Source: Salsipaludibacter sp038233055 (GTDB taxonomy: Bacteria; Actinomycetota; Nitriliruptoria; Nitriliruptorales; Nitriliruptoraceae). Taken from it: 19,126 bases of DNA. Every line of letters begins with the position of its first letter. Within the stretch, counting starts at the first letter, position 1. The notes under the pieces were generated by a model, which did no database searches, was not told the origin of the DNA, and saw only the letters and a list, made by a program, of their open reading frames with translations. The stretch covers positions 1 through 19,126 of the forward strand of contig JBBSMS010000059.1 in the NCBI GenBank assembly GCA_038233055.1, read 5' to 3'. Below, one piece after another: positions 1 to 9,033 of the stretch. The position numbers were made by a program, and so were the translations under genes.

Positions 1-538
1 CCGACCGGTTCCGCCACCGCCCACCCGTAGCTGCCGCCCCACCCGACGAGGCCTGGATCAACAAACCGGCCATCCAGACGAAAACCTGAAACCACCGGCA
101 ACCCCGACTTGACAGGTTCCGGACCGTCACCGCTGGACCCCAGTACGACACGTTCGCCCAGGCTTCTTCCCGCAGGGTGAACGAGTCGGTGAGGTCGAAC
201 GCGGTTCCCTGCTCGACGACGCGGACCTCGTGGTGCCCAGGTTCAAGGTGGAGGTCGTGTCGGACGACGTGGTGCTGGTCCTCGACCGGGAACACACCGT
301 CGATGATGGGGTGGCTGTCAACCGAGATGCGCAGGTGGACCTCGGGCTCGACGAAGCTCTGGTTCGTGACATCCAGGTGGAACGGAATCGTGTCTGGCCC
401 TGGCTCAGTCGGTGCAGCCGACACCGGTTCCGTAGACACGTTTGGCGGAGCTTGGGGTGAGGGGTCAGCCTGTTCCATCGTGGCGGTACACCCCGACATG
501 AGGACGGCCACGAGAGGGATCGCGAATCCGCGCACCAT
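1..538 (-). CDS. Putative lipoprotein, 3' end cut by window edge
   Basis: I do not recognise a characterised family. The reading frame is open from an ATG at 538 to the left edge (179 codons, no stop). The N-terminus has a short basic start, a hydrophobic stretch and a lipobox (LMSGC, Cys17), followed by a Pro/Thr/Glu-rich linker to about residue 52, so it is probably a membrane-anchored extracellular lipoprotein. The rest looks like a beta-rich domain (VTNQSF, LRISVDSHPIIDG, LEPGHHEVRVVEQG, WANVSYWG), as in small secreted proteins of unknown function. An in-frame ATG at 580 would add 14 residues; neither start has a strong ribosome-binding site. Below about position 127 the residues become Trp/Gly-rich and less convincing, while a second frame opens right after its stop at 127-129 and also runs to the edge. 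A frameshift or recombination junction near 100-126 is therefore possible. The coding call is good; the C-terminal part is uncertain. Confidence 0.7.
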   Translation of the reverse strand, partial: MVRGFAIPLVAVLMSGCTATMEQADPSPQAPPNVSTEPVSAAPTEPGPDTIPFHLDVTNQSFVEPEVHLRISVDSHPIIDGVFPVEDQHHVVRHDLHLEPGHHEVRVVEQGTAFDLTDSFTLREEAWANVSYWGPAVTVRNLSSRGCRWFQVFVWMAGLLIQASSGGAAATGGRWRNRS

Positions 539-680
539 CACTCGCTCGATGTCGGTTGGTGTCCGACGGTGTGACGCCATCGACGGACCGGTGGTTGCGT
601 GGCGACGACATCGGACAAGAGCAGCCGTTGTGGAGCGAGCAGTCTCGAACCCAGCTCAAGGCGTTGGTAACCGAGGGCGT

Positions 681-1019
681 TCAGAGGTCCAGGAGTACGG
701 CGATGGTGTCGCGAACCTGGCGCAGGACGACGGGGCCGACGTTCCCGACTCGGTCGATGACTCGGCTTGTCGCCACGGCCCGCACATGCTGAGTCTGCGC
801 GGCTGAACGACGTTGCAGCCCGTTCCCCGGGTCCGGCACGATGGCCACTTCGGACTCGTAGTCACGCAGGGTCGTCGTGAGGGGCACAACCTGCACGACG
901 GATGGGCCTGCCCGGAGAACCCGATTGGCCGTGACCACGACGGCGGGTCGGTACAGGCCGGCCTCGGACCCTTCTGGCATGCCGAGATCCAGGGTGACGA
1001 CGTCACCCGAGGTCAGCAT
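681..1019 (-). CDS. mazF: MazF/PemK-family endoribonuclease toxin
   Basis: 112-aa protein, typical for MazF/PemK toxins, which cleave mRNA at short sequence motifs and are neutralised by a co-expressed antitoxin. Visible family features: the opening GDVVTLDLG strand, the YRPAVVVT motif with Arg24 (position of the catalytic Arg in the family), the VVPLTTT motif (Thr48/49, position of the catalytic Thr), and the C-terminal pattern SAAQTQHVRAV followed by a terminal helix. The ATG at 1019 lies inside the 3' end of the upstream antitoxin gene (17-bp overlap, different frame), the usual arrangement for translational coupling of such pairs. Longer versions of this frame extend into the antitoxin gene and are artefacts. 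No broken residue is evident, so it looks active. The 3' end and the bases just beyond it are duplicated at 1279-1369. Confidence 0.9.
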   Translation of the reverse strand: MLTSGDVVTLDLGMPEGSEAGLYRPAVVVTANRVLRAGPSVVQVVPLTTTLRDYESEVAIVPDPGNGLQRRSAAQTQHVRAVATSRVIDRVGNVGPVVLRQVRDTIAVLLDL

Positions 1020-1200
1020 CGAGCCAGACCTGTTCGTCGTCTGCCGGCTGGGCGGTGAGTTGTCGACCCATCTCGTCCTGGCGGAGGCAGCGGACGGCTC
1101 GCGCCACGGTGTCCGTGATCGAGGTGTGGTCACGCGCCGAGAGCCGGCGCAACTCTTCGTGGGTGCTGCGATCCACCCTGATGGTGGTGGTCTCACTCAT
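1003..1200 (-). CDS. Ribbon-helix-helix antitoxin of the MazF pair
   Basis: 65-aa protein directly upstream of mazF. The N-terminal half (TTTIRVDRSTHEELRRLSA, then a second helix ending RAVRCLRQDEM) fits a ribbon-helix-helix DNA-binding fold: a beta strand with alternating Thr/Ile/Val/Arg followed by two helices. The C-terminal third is acidic and probably disordered (ADDEQVWLDADLG), as expected for the toxin-wrapping tail. The ATG at 1200 is preferred over one at 1233 because a good ribosome-binding site (AGGAG, 7 nt upstream) precedes it and the strand motif then starts directly after it. The 3' end overlaps mazF by 17 bp. Antitoxins of this type usually repress their own operon, alone and with the toxin; an inverted repeat sits just upstream. 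Assignment as the MazE-equivalent rests on fold and position, not on a diagnostic motif. Confidence 0.85.
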   Translation of the reverse strand: MSETTTIRVDRSTHEELRRLSARDHTSITDTVARAVRCLRQDEMGRQLTAQPADDEQVWLDADLG

Positions 1201-1211
1201 GACTGGCTCCT

Positions 1212-1229
1212 GTAGACGATTCAGTCTAC
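1212..1229 (-). promoter_or_regulatory. Candidate autoregulatory operator of the toxin-antitoxin operon
   Basis: Perfect inverted repeat GTAGAC-6 nt-GTCTAC lying 11-29 bases upstream of the antitoxin start and touching its AGGAG ribosome-binding site. Position and symmetry fit a binding site for a dimeric ribbon-helix-helix repressor. No convincing -35/-10 pair could be assigned. Function is inferred from position only. Confidence 0.4.
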
Positions 1230-1278
1230 TCAACTCTTCGACCTCGACCGTCCACTCCTGAAACCTGCGAGAGCCGCT

Positions 1279-1369
1279 GGTATCCGAGGGCGTTCAAAGG
1301 TCCAAAGAGTACGGCGATCGTGTCGCGAACCCGGCACATGACGACGGGGCCGACGTTCCCGACTCGGTC
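1279..1369. repeat. Diverged direct repeat of the mazF 3' end
   Basis: This stretch matches 666-755, the last part of mazF plus about 15 bases beyond its stop codon. By eye there are about seven mismatches and one single-base insertion over roughly 90 bases. Both copies have the same orientation. The similarity stops abruptly at the CTCGGTC that ends the match at 1369, so only the gene's tail was copied or retained. Confidence 0.85.
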
Positions 1370-1378
1370 CAAGTCCAT
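1294..1378 (-). pseudogene. Decayed mazF C-terminal fragment
   Basis: Read on the minus strand from 1378, this encodes MDLDRVGNVGPVV then MCRVRDTIAVLF. It parallels the intact toxin's C-terminus DRVGNVGPVVLRQVRDTIAV. An extra base near 1302-1304 (one more A than the intact copy) shifts the frame, so the copy no longer ends at the equivalent stop. Everything upstream of the last 30 or so codons is missing. It is a relic of a second MazF gene or of a partial duplication, and no matching antitoxin remnant is visible beyond it. Confidence 0.75.
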
Positions 1379-1640
1379 CCCACGTGCGGAGTCCGCCCGT
1401 TCCCGGGAAGTCGATCAGGAGTGGACGGAGGTGGGCCGGATGCCCGTCCCCACGGGGACGGCCGACCGGATGCGGGCGGTCCCCCAACCCCTCGCCGAAC
1501 CGGGAACCTCGCCGAGCGGTCGGTTCCGGCACCGAGCCATTGCATGCGGGACATCCTCCCTCCACCCGGGAAGACGGCGTGCGTGGACCCGACATGGGGA
1601 GCGAGCCGGGGTCCACGTGCGCCCCAGCCCGGCCGCGCGG
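1370..1640. other. Non-coding interval with two hairpins
   Basis: No reading frame here has convincing protein character; candidate frames on both strands are Pro/Arg/Gly-rich shadows. Two inverted repeats stand out. At 1444-1461, CCGTCCCC and GGGGACGG pair with a 2-nt gap. At 1583-1616, GTGGACCC and GGGTCCAC are separated by 18 nt. The second lies 25-58 bases past the stop of the minus-strand membrane-protein gene and could terminate it, although no T-run follows. Confidence 0.5.
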
Positions 1641-1886
1641 TCACCCCTCGCCGTCCGAGTCGAGTCGTCCCGGGTTCCGCACGGAACGGCTGGCCGCCAC
1701 GATGCCGGCGACGTCGAAGATGCCGACCATGACGAACAGCACGACGGCGCCGAGGCCCAGGATCCCCAGCCCGGAGGCATCACCCGACACCAGGTCCGCG
1801 ACCAGGCCAGGACCCGCGACACCGAGCCCGACCCCGACCAGCACGCCGCCGACCAGCAGCATCCAACGTCGTCCGATGGCTCCCAT
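1641..1886 (-). CDS. Small two-helix membrane protein of unknown function
   Basis: 81-aa protein. A short basic start (MGAIGRRW) leads into a Gly/Val/Leu-rich membrane segment at about residues 8-27. A loop with two acidic residues follows, then a second segment at about 41-63 (LGILGLGAVVLFVMVGIFDV), then a charged tail (SRSVRNPGRLDSDGEG). Both termini are probably on the same side of the membrane. A strong ribosome-binding site (GGAGG, 5 nt spacer) supports the ATG at 1886. It resembles the small hypothetical membrane proteins common in actinobacteria, and no function can be assigned. It is transcribed divergently from the lipoprotein gene at 2158; the 271 bases between them should hold both promoters, but I see no clear consensus elements. 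Confidence 0.75.
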   Translation of the reverse strand: MGAIGRRWMLLVGGVLVGVGLGVAGPGLVADLVSGDASGLGILGLGAVVLFVMVGIFDVAGIVAASRSVRNPGRLDSDGEG

Positions 1887-2157
1887 GTCGACCTCCGTCG
1901 TGGACGAGACCCACGGTGCCGACGGCCACTACCATCCGACAGGGCCGACAGGCCCCGGTCCGGGCAGGCCGTCCGGGCATGACGGTGGGCGTCGGGCTCA
2001 GGGAACGAGGAGCGTCGACAGGCCGCCAGCCCCTCGCTTTCTCGACACTTCGCCGCCAACGACGAGGTCGGTGTCGATCGACCCGTGGGTGGGTGCAACC
2101 CGTTGCACGTCCGCCGCGTCCGACCGCCCGAACCCGATCCCGTCGACAGGAGTGACC

Positions 2158-2520
2158 GTGCGGACCCGCCTCCTCGTCCTCGTCGTGGGCGTGCTGGCGC
2201 TGCCGAGCTGCCTGTTCGGTAGTCGCCGGGTTGCCGTCACCGTCGGCCAACAGGAAGCCGTCCTCACCGCACCCGACATGGTCGAACTGTCCGTTCCCTC
2301 GTGCAACGGGAACCCGGCCATCACGGTGTTGGAACAGGAGCCCGATCAGGTCCGCGTCGAGGTCGAGACCACCGTGCCAGGCCGGTTCGCCGGCTCGGAC
2401 GACTGCCTCGACCTGGTCCAGGTCGAGCTGGACGAACCGCTGGGCGAGCGGCCGCTGGTCGACCTCACGACTGGCGACCCGATCACCCTCGGCGTGCCCG
2501 AGGAGTTCCCCGACGAGTGA
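2158..2520 (+). CDS. Small secreted lipoprotein, unknown function
   Basis: 120-aa protein from a GTG at 2158, preceded by AGGAG five bases upstream; a GTG at 2152 is in frame but overlaps that ribosome-binding site. The N-terminus RTRLLVLVVGVLALPSC is a lipoprotein signal with Cys18 as the likely lipidated residue. Pro at -2 is less usual but tolerated in actinobacteria. The mature part is acidic, with beta-strand-like segments (RRVAVTVGQQEAVL, DQVRVEVETTVP, DLVQVELDEPLGERPLVDL), two further cysteines (in VPSCNG and DDCLDL) that could form a disulfide, and a C-terminal TGDPITLGV. I do not recognise the family. It looks like a small extracellular beta-domain protein. Codon use matches the neighbourhood. 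Confidence 0.75.
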   Translation: MRTRLLVLVVGVLALPSCLFGSRRVAVTVGQQEAVLTAPDMVELSVPSCNGNPAITVLEQEPDQVRVEVETTVPGRFAGSDDCLDLVQVELDEPLGERPLVDLTTGDPITLGVPEEFPDE

Positions 2521-2561
2521 GGCCCGCCCCCCAGGGACAGGCGTCCGGCGGCGGATGGCCG

Positions 2562-2588
2562 CGAGGGCCACGAGGGCCACGAGGGCCG
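2562..2588. repeat. Short tandem repeat, three 9-nt units
   Basis: CGAGGGCCA is repeated three times (the last unit ends in G) in the 159-bp interval between the lipoprotein gene and icd. A TGGGGG/CCCCCA inverted repeat follows at 2601-2628. Either could be part of the lipoprotein gene's terminator or of the icd leader; neither has a T-run. Confidence 0.45.
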
Positions 2589-2679
2589 AGGCACTAGCGT
2601 TGGGGGCCACTGCGCCACCGCTCCCCCAGGTCGCGACCGTCATCCTGCCACTGCCCCACGCGATGCCCGGAGACCCGCC

Positions 2680-4902
<2,223 letters not shown>

Positions 4903-4923
4903 CCGACCCGAGCACGGATGACG

Positions 4924-4966
4924 CCTGGTCGCCGCCGTTGCCGCCCCGCGTCACGCGGCGACCAGG
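4924..4966. terminator. Shared hairpin terminator between convergent icd and xylB
   Basis: A perfect 12-bp stem (CCTGGTCGCCGC paired with GCGGCGACCAGG) with a 19-nt loop lies between the two convergent stop codons. No T-run on either side, as is common in high-GC actinobacteria. Position and stem strength fit a bidirectional terminator. Confidence 0.7.
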
Positions 4967-5000
4967 AGTGACCAGACGGCCCACGCGGACCCGACGCCGG

Positions 5001-6437
5001 TCACCAGGTCGACGGGTCCCGGTTGAGGTCCCCCAGCGCCCCGGCGACGGCGTCAAGTCGTGCCCGCGTGGCCGGGTCCGGGTCGATCGGATCGATCGAC
5101 CGTCCGCCGGCGTCGTTCCAGCGAGCCGCCACCTCGTACGGCGACTCGTCGTCCAGCACCGCTGCGGACTGGGCCGCCCCACCCATCGCGACCAGTTCGG
5201 CCACCGGGGCCAGGCGCAGGCCTCGTCCCGTCAGCAGCCCAAGGGCGCGCTGCCACGCCGGGCTGACGGCACCGCCGCCAACCAGCGTCAGCGGCGCATC
5301 AGCGGCGATCTCGCCCGTCAGTTCGTCGATCCGTTCCAGCGCCAGGACCAGCGAGTACGCCGCGCCGAGGTACGCCGCCCACAGGATTTCCTCCGCGGTG
5401 GTCCGGTGGGTGATCCCGACGATCGACCCACGCGCGTGCGGCAGGTCCGGCGTGCGCTCGCCGTCGAGGTAGGGCAGCACCACCACCTCGGTCGCGTCGA
5501 CCACGTCGTCCCGGTCCAGTCCCAGCACCTCGGCCATGCGATCGGTGGCCTGGGTGCAGTTCAGCGCGGCCGCCAGCGGCAGGAACGCGTCGGTCGCATC
5601 GGCGAACCCGGCGATCAGCCCGGACGGGTCGGCCACTGGGTTCGTGGTCACGCAGAAGGCGGTCCCGGAGGTGCCCAGGCTGACGATCGGCTCACCCGCC
5701 GACACACCCAGGCCCATCGCCGCTGCCGCGTTGTCGCCGGTCCCGGAACCCACCGGGATGCCGGCCCGCAGTCCCAGTGCGTCGGCGGCCGCCGAGGTCA
5801 CCTCGCCGCCCCGCCCGTCGCGCCGAACCTCCCCGAGCCGATCCCGGTCGAGCCCGATGTGGTCCAGCACCTCGTCGACGACACGGTCGTGGTGGGTCGA
5901 GAACCACGCCGTCCCGGAGGCGTCACCGCGATCGGTCGAGGCCGCCCCCGTCAGGCGGAGGTTGAGGAAGTCATGGGGGAGGCAGACCGTGGCCGCTCGG
6001 GCCGCGACCTCGGGCTCGTGTTCTCGCAGCCACGCCCACTTGGACGCCGTGAACGACGCCACCGGCACGACCCCGACCTCGTTCGCCCACCAGTCCGGGC
6101 CGCCCAGGTCCGCGGTCAGGGCCGCGGCCTGCGAAGCCGACTGGGTGTCGTTCCACAACTTGGCGGGGCGCAGTGGGCGGCCTTCGTCGTCCAGCACCAC
6201 CAGGCCGTGCTGTTGCGCGCCCACCGACACGGCCTCGACCTCCCCGGCCCGGCCGGTGGCGGCCATCGCCTCCTGCAACGCCGACCACCACTGGTCCGGG
6301 TCCGATTCCCGCGCCCCGTCCCGACCCGACACGTCGTGGGGGGCACGGCCCGCGGCCACGACCGTGCCGTCGTCGGTGTCGACCACGACGACCTTGGTGG
6401 ACTGGGTGGACGAGTCGACACCCGCGACCAGTGGCAT
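5001..6437 (-). CDS. xylB: Xylulokinase (FGGY carbohydrate kinase)
   Basis: 478-aa FGGY-family kinase that phosphorylates D-xylulose to xylulose 5-phosphate, feeding the pentose phosphate pathway. The N-terminal phosphate-binding strand GVDSSTQSTK is at residues 6-15, the sugar-binding QQHG motif at 75-78, SLGTSGTAF at 253-261 and the C-terminal adenosine-binding LVGGGAVSPAWQ at 385-396. Asp235 in GTGDNAAAAMG corresponds to the catalytic base (Asp233 in E. coli XylB). Length is normal for xylulokinases (about 480-500). The ATG at 6437 is preceded by AGGA eight bases upstream. It lies 117 bp downstream of xylA on the same strand, which is the standard xylA-xylB order and strengthens xylulose over other FGGY substrates. 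Its end faces icd across a strong hairpin. Confidence 0.93.
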   Translation of the reverse strand: MPLVAGVDSSTQSTKVVVVDTDDGTVVAAGRAPHDVSGRDGARESDPDQWWSALQEAMAATGRAGEVEAVSVGAQQHGLVVLDDEGRPLRPAKLWNDTQSASQAAALTADLGGPDWWANEVGVVPVASFTASKWAWLREHEPEVAARAATVCLPHDFLNLRLTGAASTDRGDASGTAWFSTHHDRVVDEVLDHIGLDRDRLGEVRRDGRGGEVTSAAADALGLRAGIPVGSGTGDNAAAAMGLGVSAGEPIVSLGTSGTAFCVTTNPVADPSGLIAGFADATDAFLPLAAALNCTQATDRMAEVLGLDRDDVVDATEVVVLPYLDGERTPDLPHARGSIVGITHRTTAEEILWAAYLGAAYSLVLALERIDELTGEIAADAPLTLVGGGAVSPAWQRALGLLTGRGLRLAPVAELVAMGGAAQSAAVLDDESPYEVAARWNDAGGRSIDPIDPDPATRARLDAVAGALGDLNRDPSTW

Positions 6438-6554
6438 GTGCCTGTTCCTCTTCGACGACGGATCGGGATGGAACCAGCCGGAACGGGCCCGTGACAGCGC
6501 CCGCGACCAGCGTGGTGCGGCGGTCCCGGCGCGCGTGGCCGAGGACCGGTCGAG

Positions 6555-7880
6555 TCAGGCCAGGCGCTCGACGTAGCGGTTGACGACGCCCTCGAGCTGT
6601 TCCTGGCGACCACTGACCGGGGTCGGGCGCAGGTCCTGGTCGACCACCAGGTCGTGCAGGCTGGACAGCGTGTGCTCGCCGGCGTGGATCGCCGACCCCA
6701 GGTCGCCGGACCAGCCGGCGTAGCGATCGGCCAGGACGTCGTTCAGCGCACCGTCGGTGACCAGCGCGTGCGCCACCAGCAGCGACTTGGCGAGCGTGTC
6801 CATCGCGCCGACGTGGGCGTGGAACAGGTCGACACGGGCCAGTGACTGGCGCCGCAACTTGGTGTCGAACATGTAGCCGCCGGTGGTGAAGCCCCCACCC
6901 TTCAGGATGTGGTAGGTCACCAGCGCCATGGTCTCGACCGAGCCCGGGAACTGGTCAGTGTCCCAGCCCAGGCGGTCGTCACCGGTGTTGGCGTCGATGG
7001 ACCCGAAGATCCCCGCCTCGACCGCCGTGGCCACCTCGTGCACGAAGTCGTGGCCGGCCAGGGTGGCGTGGTTGCCCTCGATGTTGACCTTGAATTCGTC
7101 CTGGAGGCCGTGGCGGTGCAGGAAGCCGGCGACCGTCGCGGTGTCGTGGTCGTACTGGTGCTTGGTGGGCTCCTGCGGCTTGGGCTCCAACAACAGCGCG
7201 CCCTCGAACCCGATTGCGTGCTTGTGCTCGACCACCAGGTGCAGGAACCGCGCCATCTGGTCCAGTTCGCGCCCGAGGTCGGTGTTGAGGATCGTCTCGT
7301 AGCCCTCGCGACCGCCCCACAACACGTAGTTGGCGCCACCCAACCGGTGCGTGACGTCCATCGCGTGCGTGACCTGGGCGGCGGCGTGCGCGAACACCTC
7401 GGGGTCGGGGTTGGTGGCGGCGCCGGCGGCGTAGCGGGGGTGGCTGAACAGGTTCGCGGTCCCCCACAACAGGTCGACCCCGGTCTCCTCCATGTACTCG
7501 GCCGCCTCGTCGGCGAGTGCGTCGAGGTTGGCGCTCCCCTCCTTGAGGTTGTCGCCCTCGGGGGCCATGTCGTAGTCGTGGAAGGCGTAGAAGGGCACGC
7601 CGACCTTGCCGAAGAACTCGAAGGCCGCCGCCATCTTGTCGCGCGCGGCCTCCATCGGGTCGCGCGACGTGTCCAGCCACGGCCGATCGAAGGTGCCGGC
7701 CCCGAAGACGTCGCTGCCGGGCCAGTTGAACGAGTGCCAGTAGCACGCGGCCATGCGCAGGTGCTCGGCCATCGTGCGATCGCCCACCACCCGGTCGGCG
7801 TCGTACCAACGGAAGGCCAGCGGGTTGTCGGAGTCCGGACCCTTGTAGGCGATCGGCTCGGGCACCTCGTCGAAGAACAT
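6555..7880 (-). CDS. xylA: Xylose isomerase, class II (long form)
   Basis: 441-aa cytosolic enzyme interconverting D-xylose and D-xylulose with two divalent metals. Its numbering coincides with E. coli XylA (440 aa): His101 and Asp104 (FHDYDMAP), Glu232 and Lys234 (LEPKPQEP), Glu268 and His271 (NIEGNHAT), Asp296, Asp307 and Asp309 (DANTGDDRLGWDTD), and Asp339 (MFDTK) are all present. The ATG at 7880 is chosen because AGGA lies seven bases upstream; an in-frame TTG two codons earlier abuts that site. It is the first gene of the xylA-xylB unit, divergent from the epimerase/GH3 unit. Odd point: well-known actinobacterial isomerases (Streptomyces, Actinoplanes) are the shorter class I of about 390 aa. 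The E. coli-like long form suggests acquisition or a lineage-specific class, though Bifidobacterium also has long forms. Confidence 0.97.
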   Translation of the reverse strand: MFFDEVPEPIAYKGPDSDNPLAFRWYDADRVVGDRTMAEHLRMAACYWHSFNWPGSDVFGAGTFDRPWLDTSRDPMEAARDKMAAAFEFFGKVGVPFYAFHDYDMAPEGDNLKEGSANLDALADEAAEYMEETGVDLLWGTANLFSHPRYAAGAATNPDPEVFAHAAAQVTHAMDVTHRLGGANYVLWGGREGYETILNTDLGRELDQMARFLHLVVEHKHAIGFEGALLLEPKPQEPTKHQYDHDTATVAGFLHRHGLQDEFKVNIEGNHATLAGHDFVHEVATAVEAGIFGSIDANTGDDRLGWDTDQFPGSVETMALVTYHILKGGGFTTGGYMFDTKLRRQSLARVDLFHAHVGAMDTLAKSLLVAHALVTDGALNDVLADRYAGWSGDLGSAIHAGEHTLSSLHDLVVDQDLRPTPVSGRQEQLEGVVNRYVERLA

Positions 7881-8153
7881 CGGCAATTCCTGTCATGTCA
7901 CGGCGCGGGCGGCGGACCCGGGCACGCGTCTGGGTGGCGGTGAGGCGACGGGCCAGCACGGACAGCCCGGTCGCGGACATTTTGTCGAGAAGAACAACTA
8001 TCATCCTAGGCCGGTGGAGGGCCGGATGGCAACGGCTCGACTCCTCGACCGATGGGATCAGGTACCCCGGCAGCGACCGTCGACCGCCGTCGTCGGCCTC
8101 GAGCCCGTGCGACTCGCCGGATCGTGCCCGACCCGACCAACCAGGACCCGTCC
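7881..8153. promoter_or_regulatory. Divergent control region of the xylose genes
   Basis: This 273-bp gene-free interval separates xylA (minus) from the epimerase gene (plus) and must carry both promoters. Its one AT-rich patch, 7978-8004, stands out in otherwise GC-rich DNA. It contains TTGT (7982-7985) and ACAA (7994-7997) as short inverted arms eight bases apart, and TATCAT at 7999-8004. TTTGT...ACAAA-like palindromes are typical of ROK-family sugar repressors such as XylR, so this is a plausible but weak operator candidate. No convincing -35/-10 pair with normal spacing was found on either strand. Confidence 0.5.
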
Positions 8154-9008
8154 ATGATCAACCTGCGAGCCGGTGACGACCGTGTCGCCATCGACCCCGA
8201 CGACGGAGCCCGCCTGGCCTCGCTGGTGGTCGGTGGCAGGGAACGACTCATGCAGGAGGTCGACCCGGCGGACCAGGGCTTCGCACACGGCGCGTTCGTG
8301 ATGGCCCCGTGGGCCGGCCGGATCACCGGTGCGACGCTGCAGTGGGAGGGACAGGACCACGCTCTGTCACGGCGCATGGGTGCCAACGCCATCCACGGAC
8401 TGGTGGATGACCAGCCGTGGGACGTGGTCGAGGCCACCACCGACCATGCCGTGCTCGTCCACCACCTGGGCCCCGACGCGGGCCTGTGGGCGGGATGCGA
8501 CGTCCGCCACGACGTGGCCCTGGGCGACGGCCGACTGCACCTGGGCCTCACGCTGGTGGCGGCCGAGCGCGCAGTCCCGGTGGCCATGGGCTGGCATCCG
8601 TGCTTCCAGCGCTCCCCCGACGGCGACGTGTCCGTGGTCGTGCCCGCGGACCACACGCTGGACGTCGACGCGGACAACCTCCCGACCGGTCGACTGGTGG
8701 ACGTGGCCGGCGACACCGACCTGCGGCGCCCGGCTCCCCTGGGTGACCGCCGGCTGGACCTCGCCTGGGTCGGGGTCGACGGACCCCTGGAGGTCACCTG
8801 GCCGGACCTCCAGCTGACCATGGCCAACTCGCCGGAACTGACCACCGCCGTCGTCTTCACCCCGCCGACCCACCTGTGCGTCGAACCCCAGTCCGCGTGG
8901 CCCGACGCCGTGCGCCTGGCCGCCTGTGGCCTCGCCACCGGCCTCGCGACCGTGCCCGCGGGCGAGTCGTACGCGGTCACCACCACCTGGTCGTGGTCGC
9001 CACGGTGA
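8154..9008 (+). CDS. Aldose 1-epimerase (galactose mutarotase-like)
   Basis: 284-aa protein of the galactose mutarotase-like fold, which interconverts alpha and beta anomers of aldoses. Key positions are visible: Arg56 in APWAGRI, His81 in AIHGLV, the catalytic-type His148 in GWHPCF, a substrate Asp around 202 (RRLDLAW) and the catalytic-type Glu244 in LCVEPQS. No signal peptide. The ATG at 8154 has AGGA seven bases upstream; the frame is open to 8052, but the extra 34 residues are Arg/Pro-rich and match the non-coding leader. It is followed after 25 bp by the GH3 gene, so the two form an operon divergent from xylA-xylB. By context the substrate is probably the xylose (or glucose) released by the GH3 enzyme, whose retaining mechanism yields the beta anomer. 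The subtype (GalM or YihR-like) cannot be settled. Confidence 0.88.
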   Translation: MINLRAGDDRVAIDPDDGARLASLVVGGRERLMQEVDPADQGFAHGAFVMAPWAGRITGATLQWEGQDHALSRRMGANAIHGLVDDQPWDVVEATTDHAVLVHHLGPDAGLWAGCDVRHDVALGDGRLHLGLTLVAAERAVPVAMGWHPCFQRSPDGDVSVVVPADHTLDVDADNLPTGRLVDVAGDTDLRRPAPLGDRRLDLAWVGVDGPLEVTWPDLQLTMANSPELTTAVVFTPPTHLCVEPQSAWPDAVRLAACGLATGLATVPAGESYAVTTTWSWSPR

Positions 9009-9033
9009 CCGCCACCCCACGGAGGCTCCCCGC

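Noticed and set aside
1384..2157. Long N-terminal extension of the small lipoprotein frame
   Set aside because: Pro/Arg/Ser-rich shadow that overlaps the membrane-protein gene on the other strand; the signal sequence begins at 2158 after a good ribosome-binding site.
5079..5103. GGTCGATC/GATCGACC palindrome
   Set aside because: It lies inside the xylB coding sequence, in a stretch rich in Asp/Ile codons; coincidental codon structure is sufficient.
7881..7886. TTG start two codons upstream for xylA
   Set aside because: It touches the ribosome-binding site. The ATG at 7880 has correct spacing and gives exact E. coli numbering.
8052..8153. Upstream start for the aldose epimerase
   Set aside because: The extra 34 residues are Arg/Pro-rich and unlike the family. 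AGGA supports the start at 8154.
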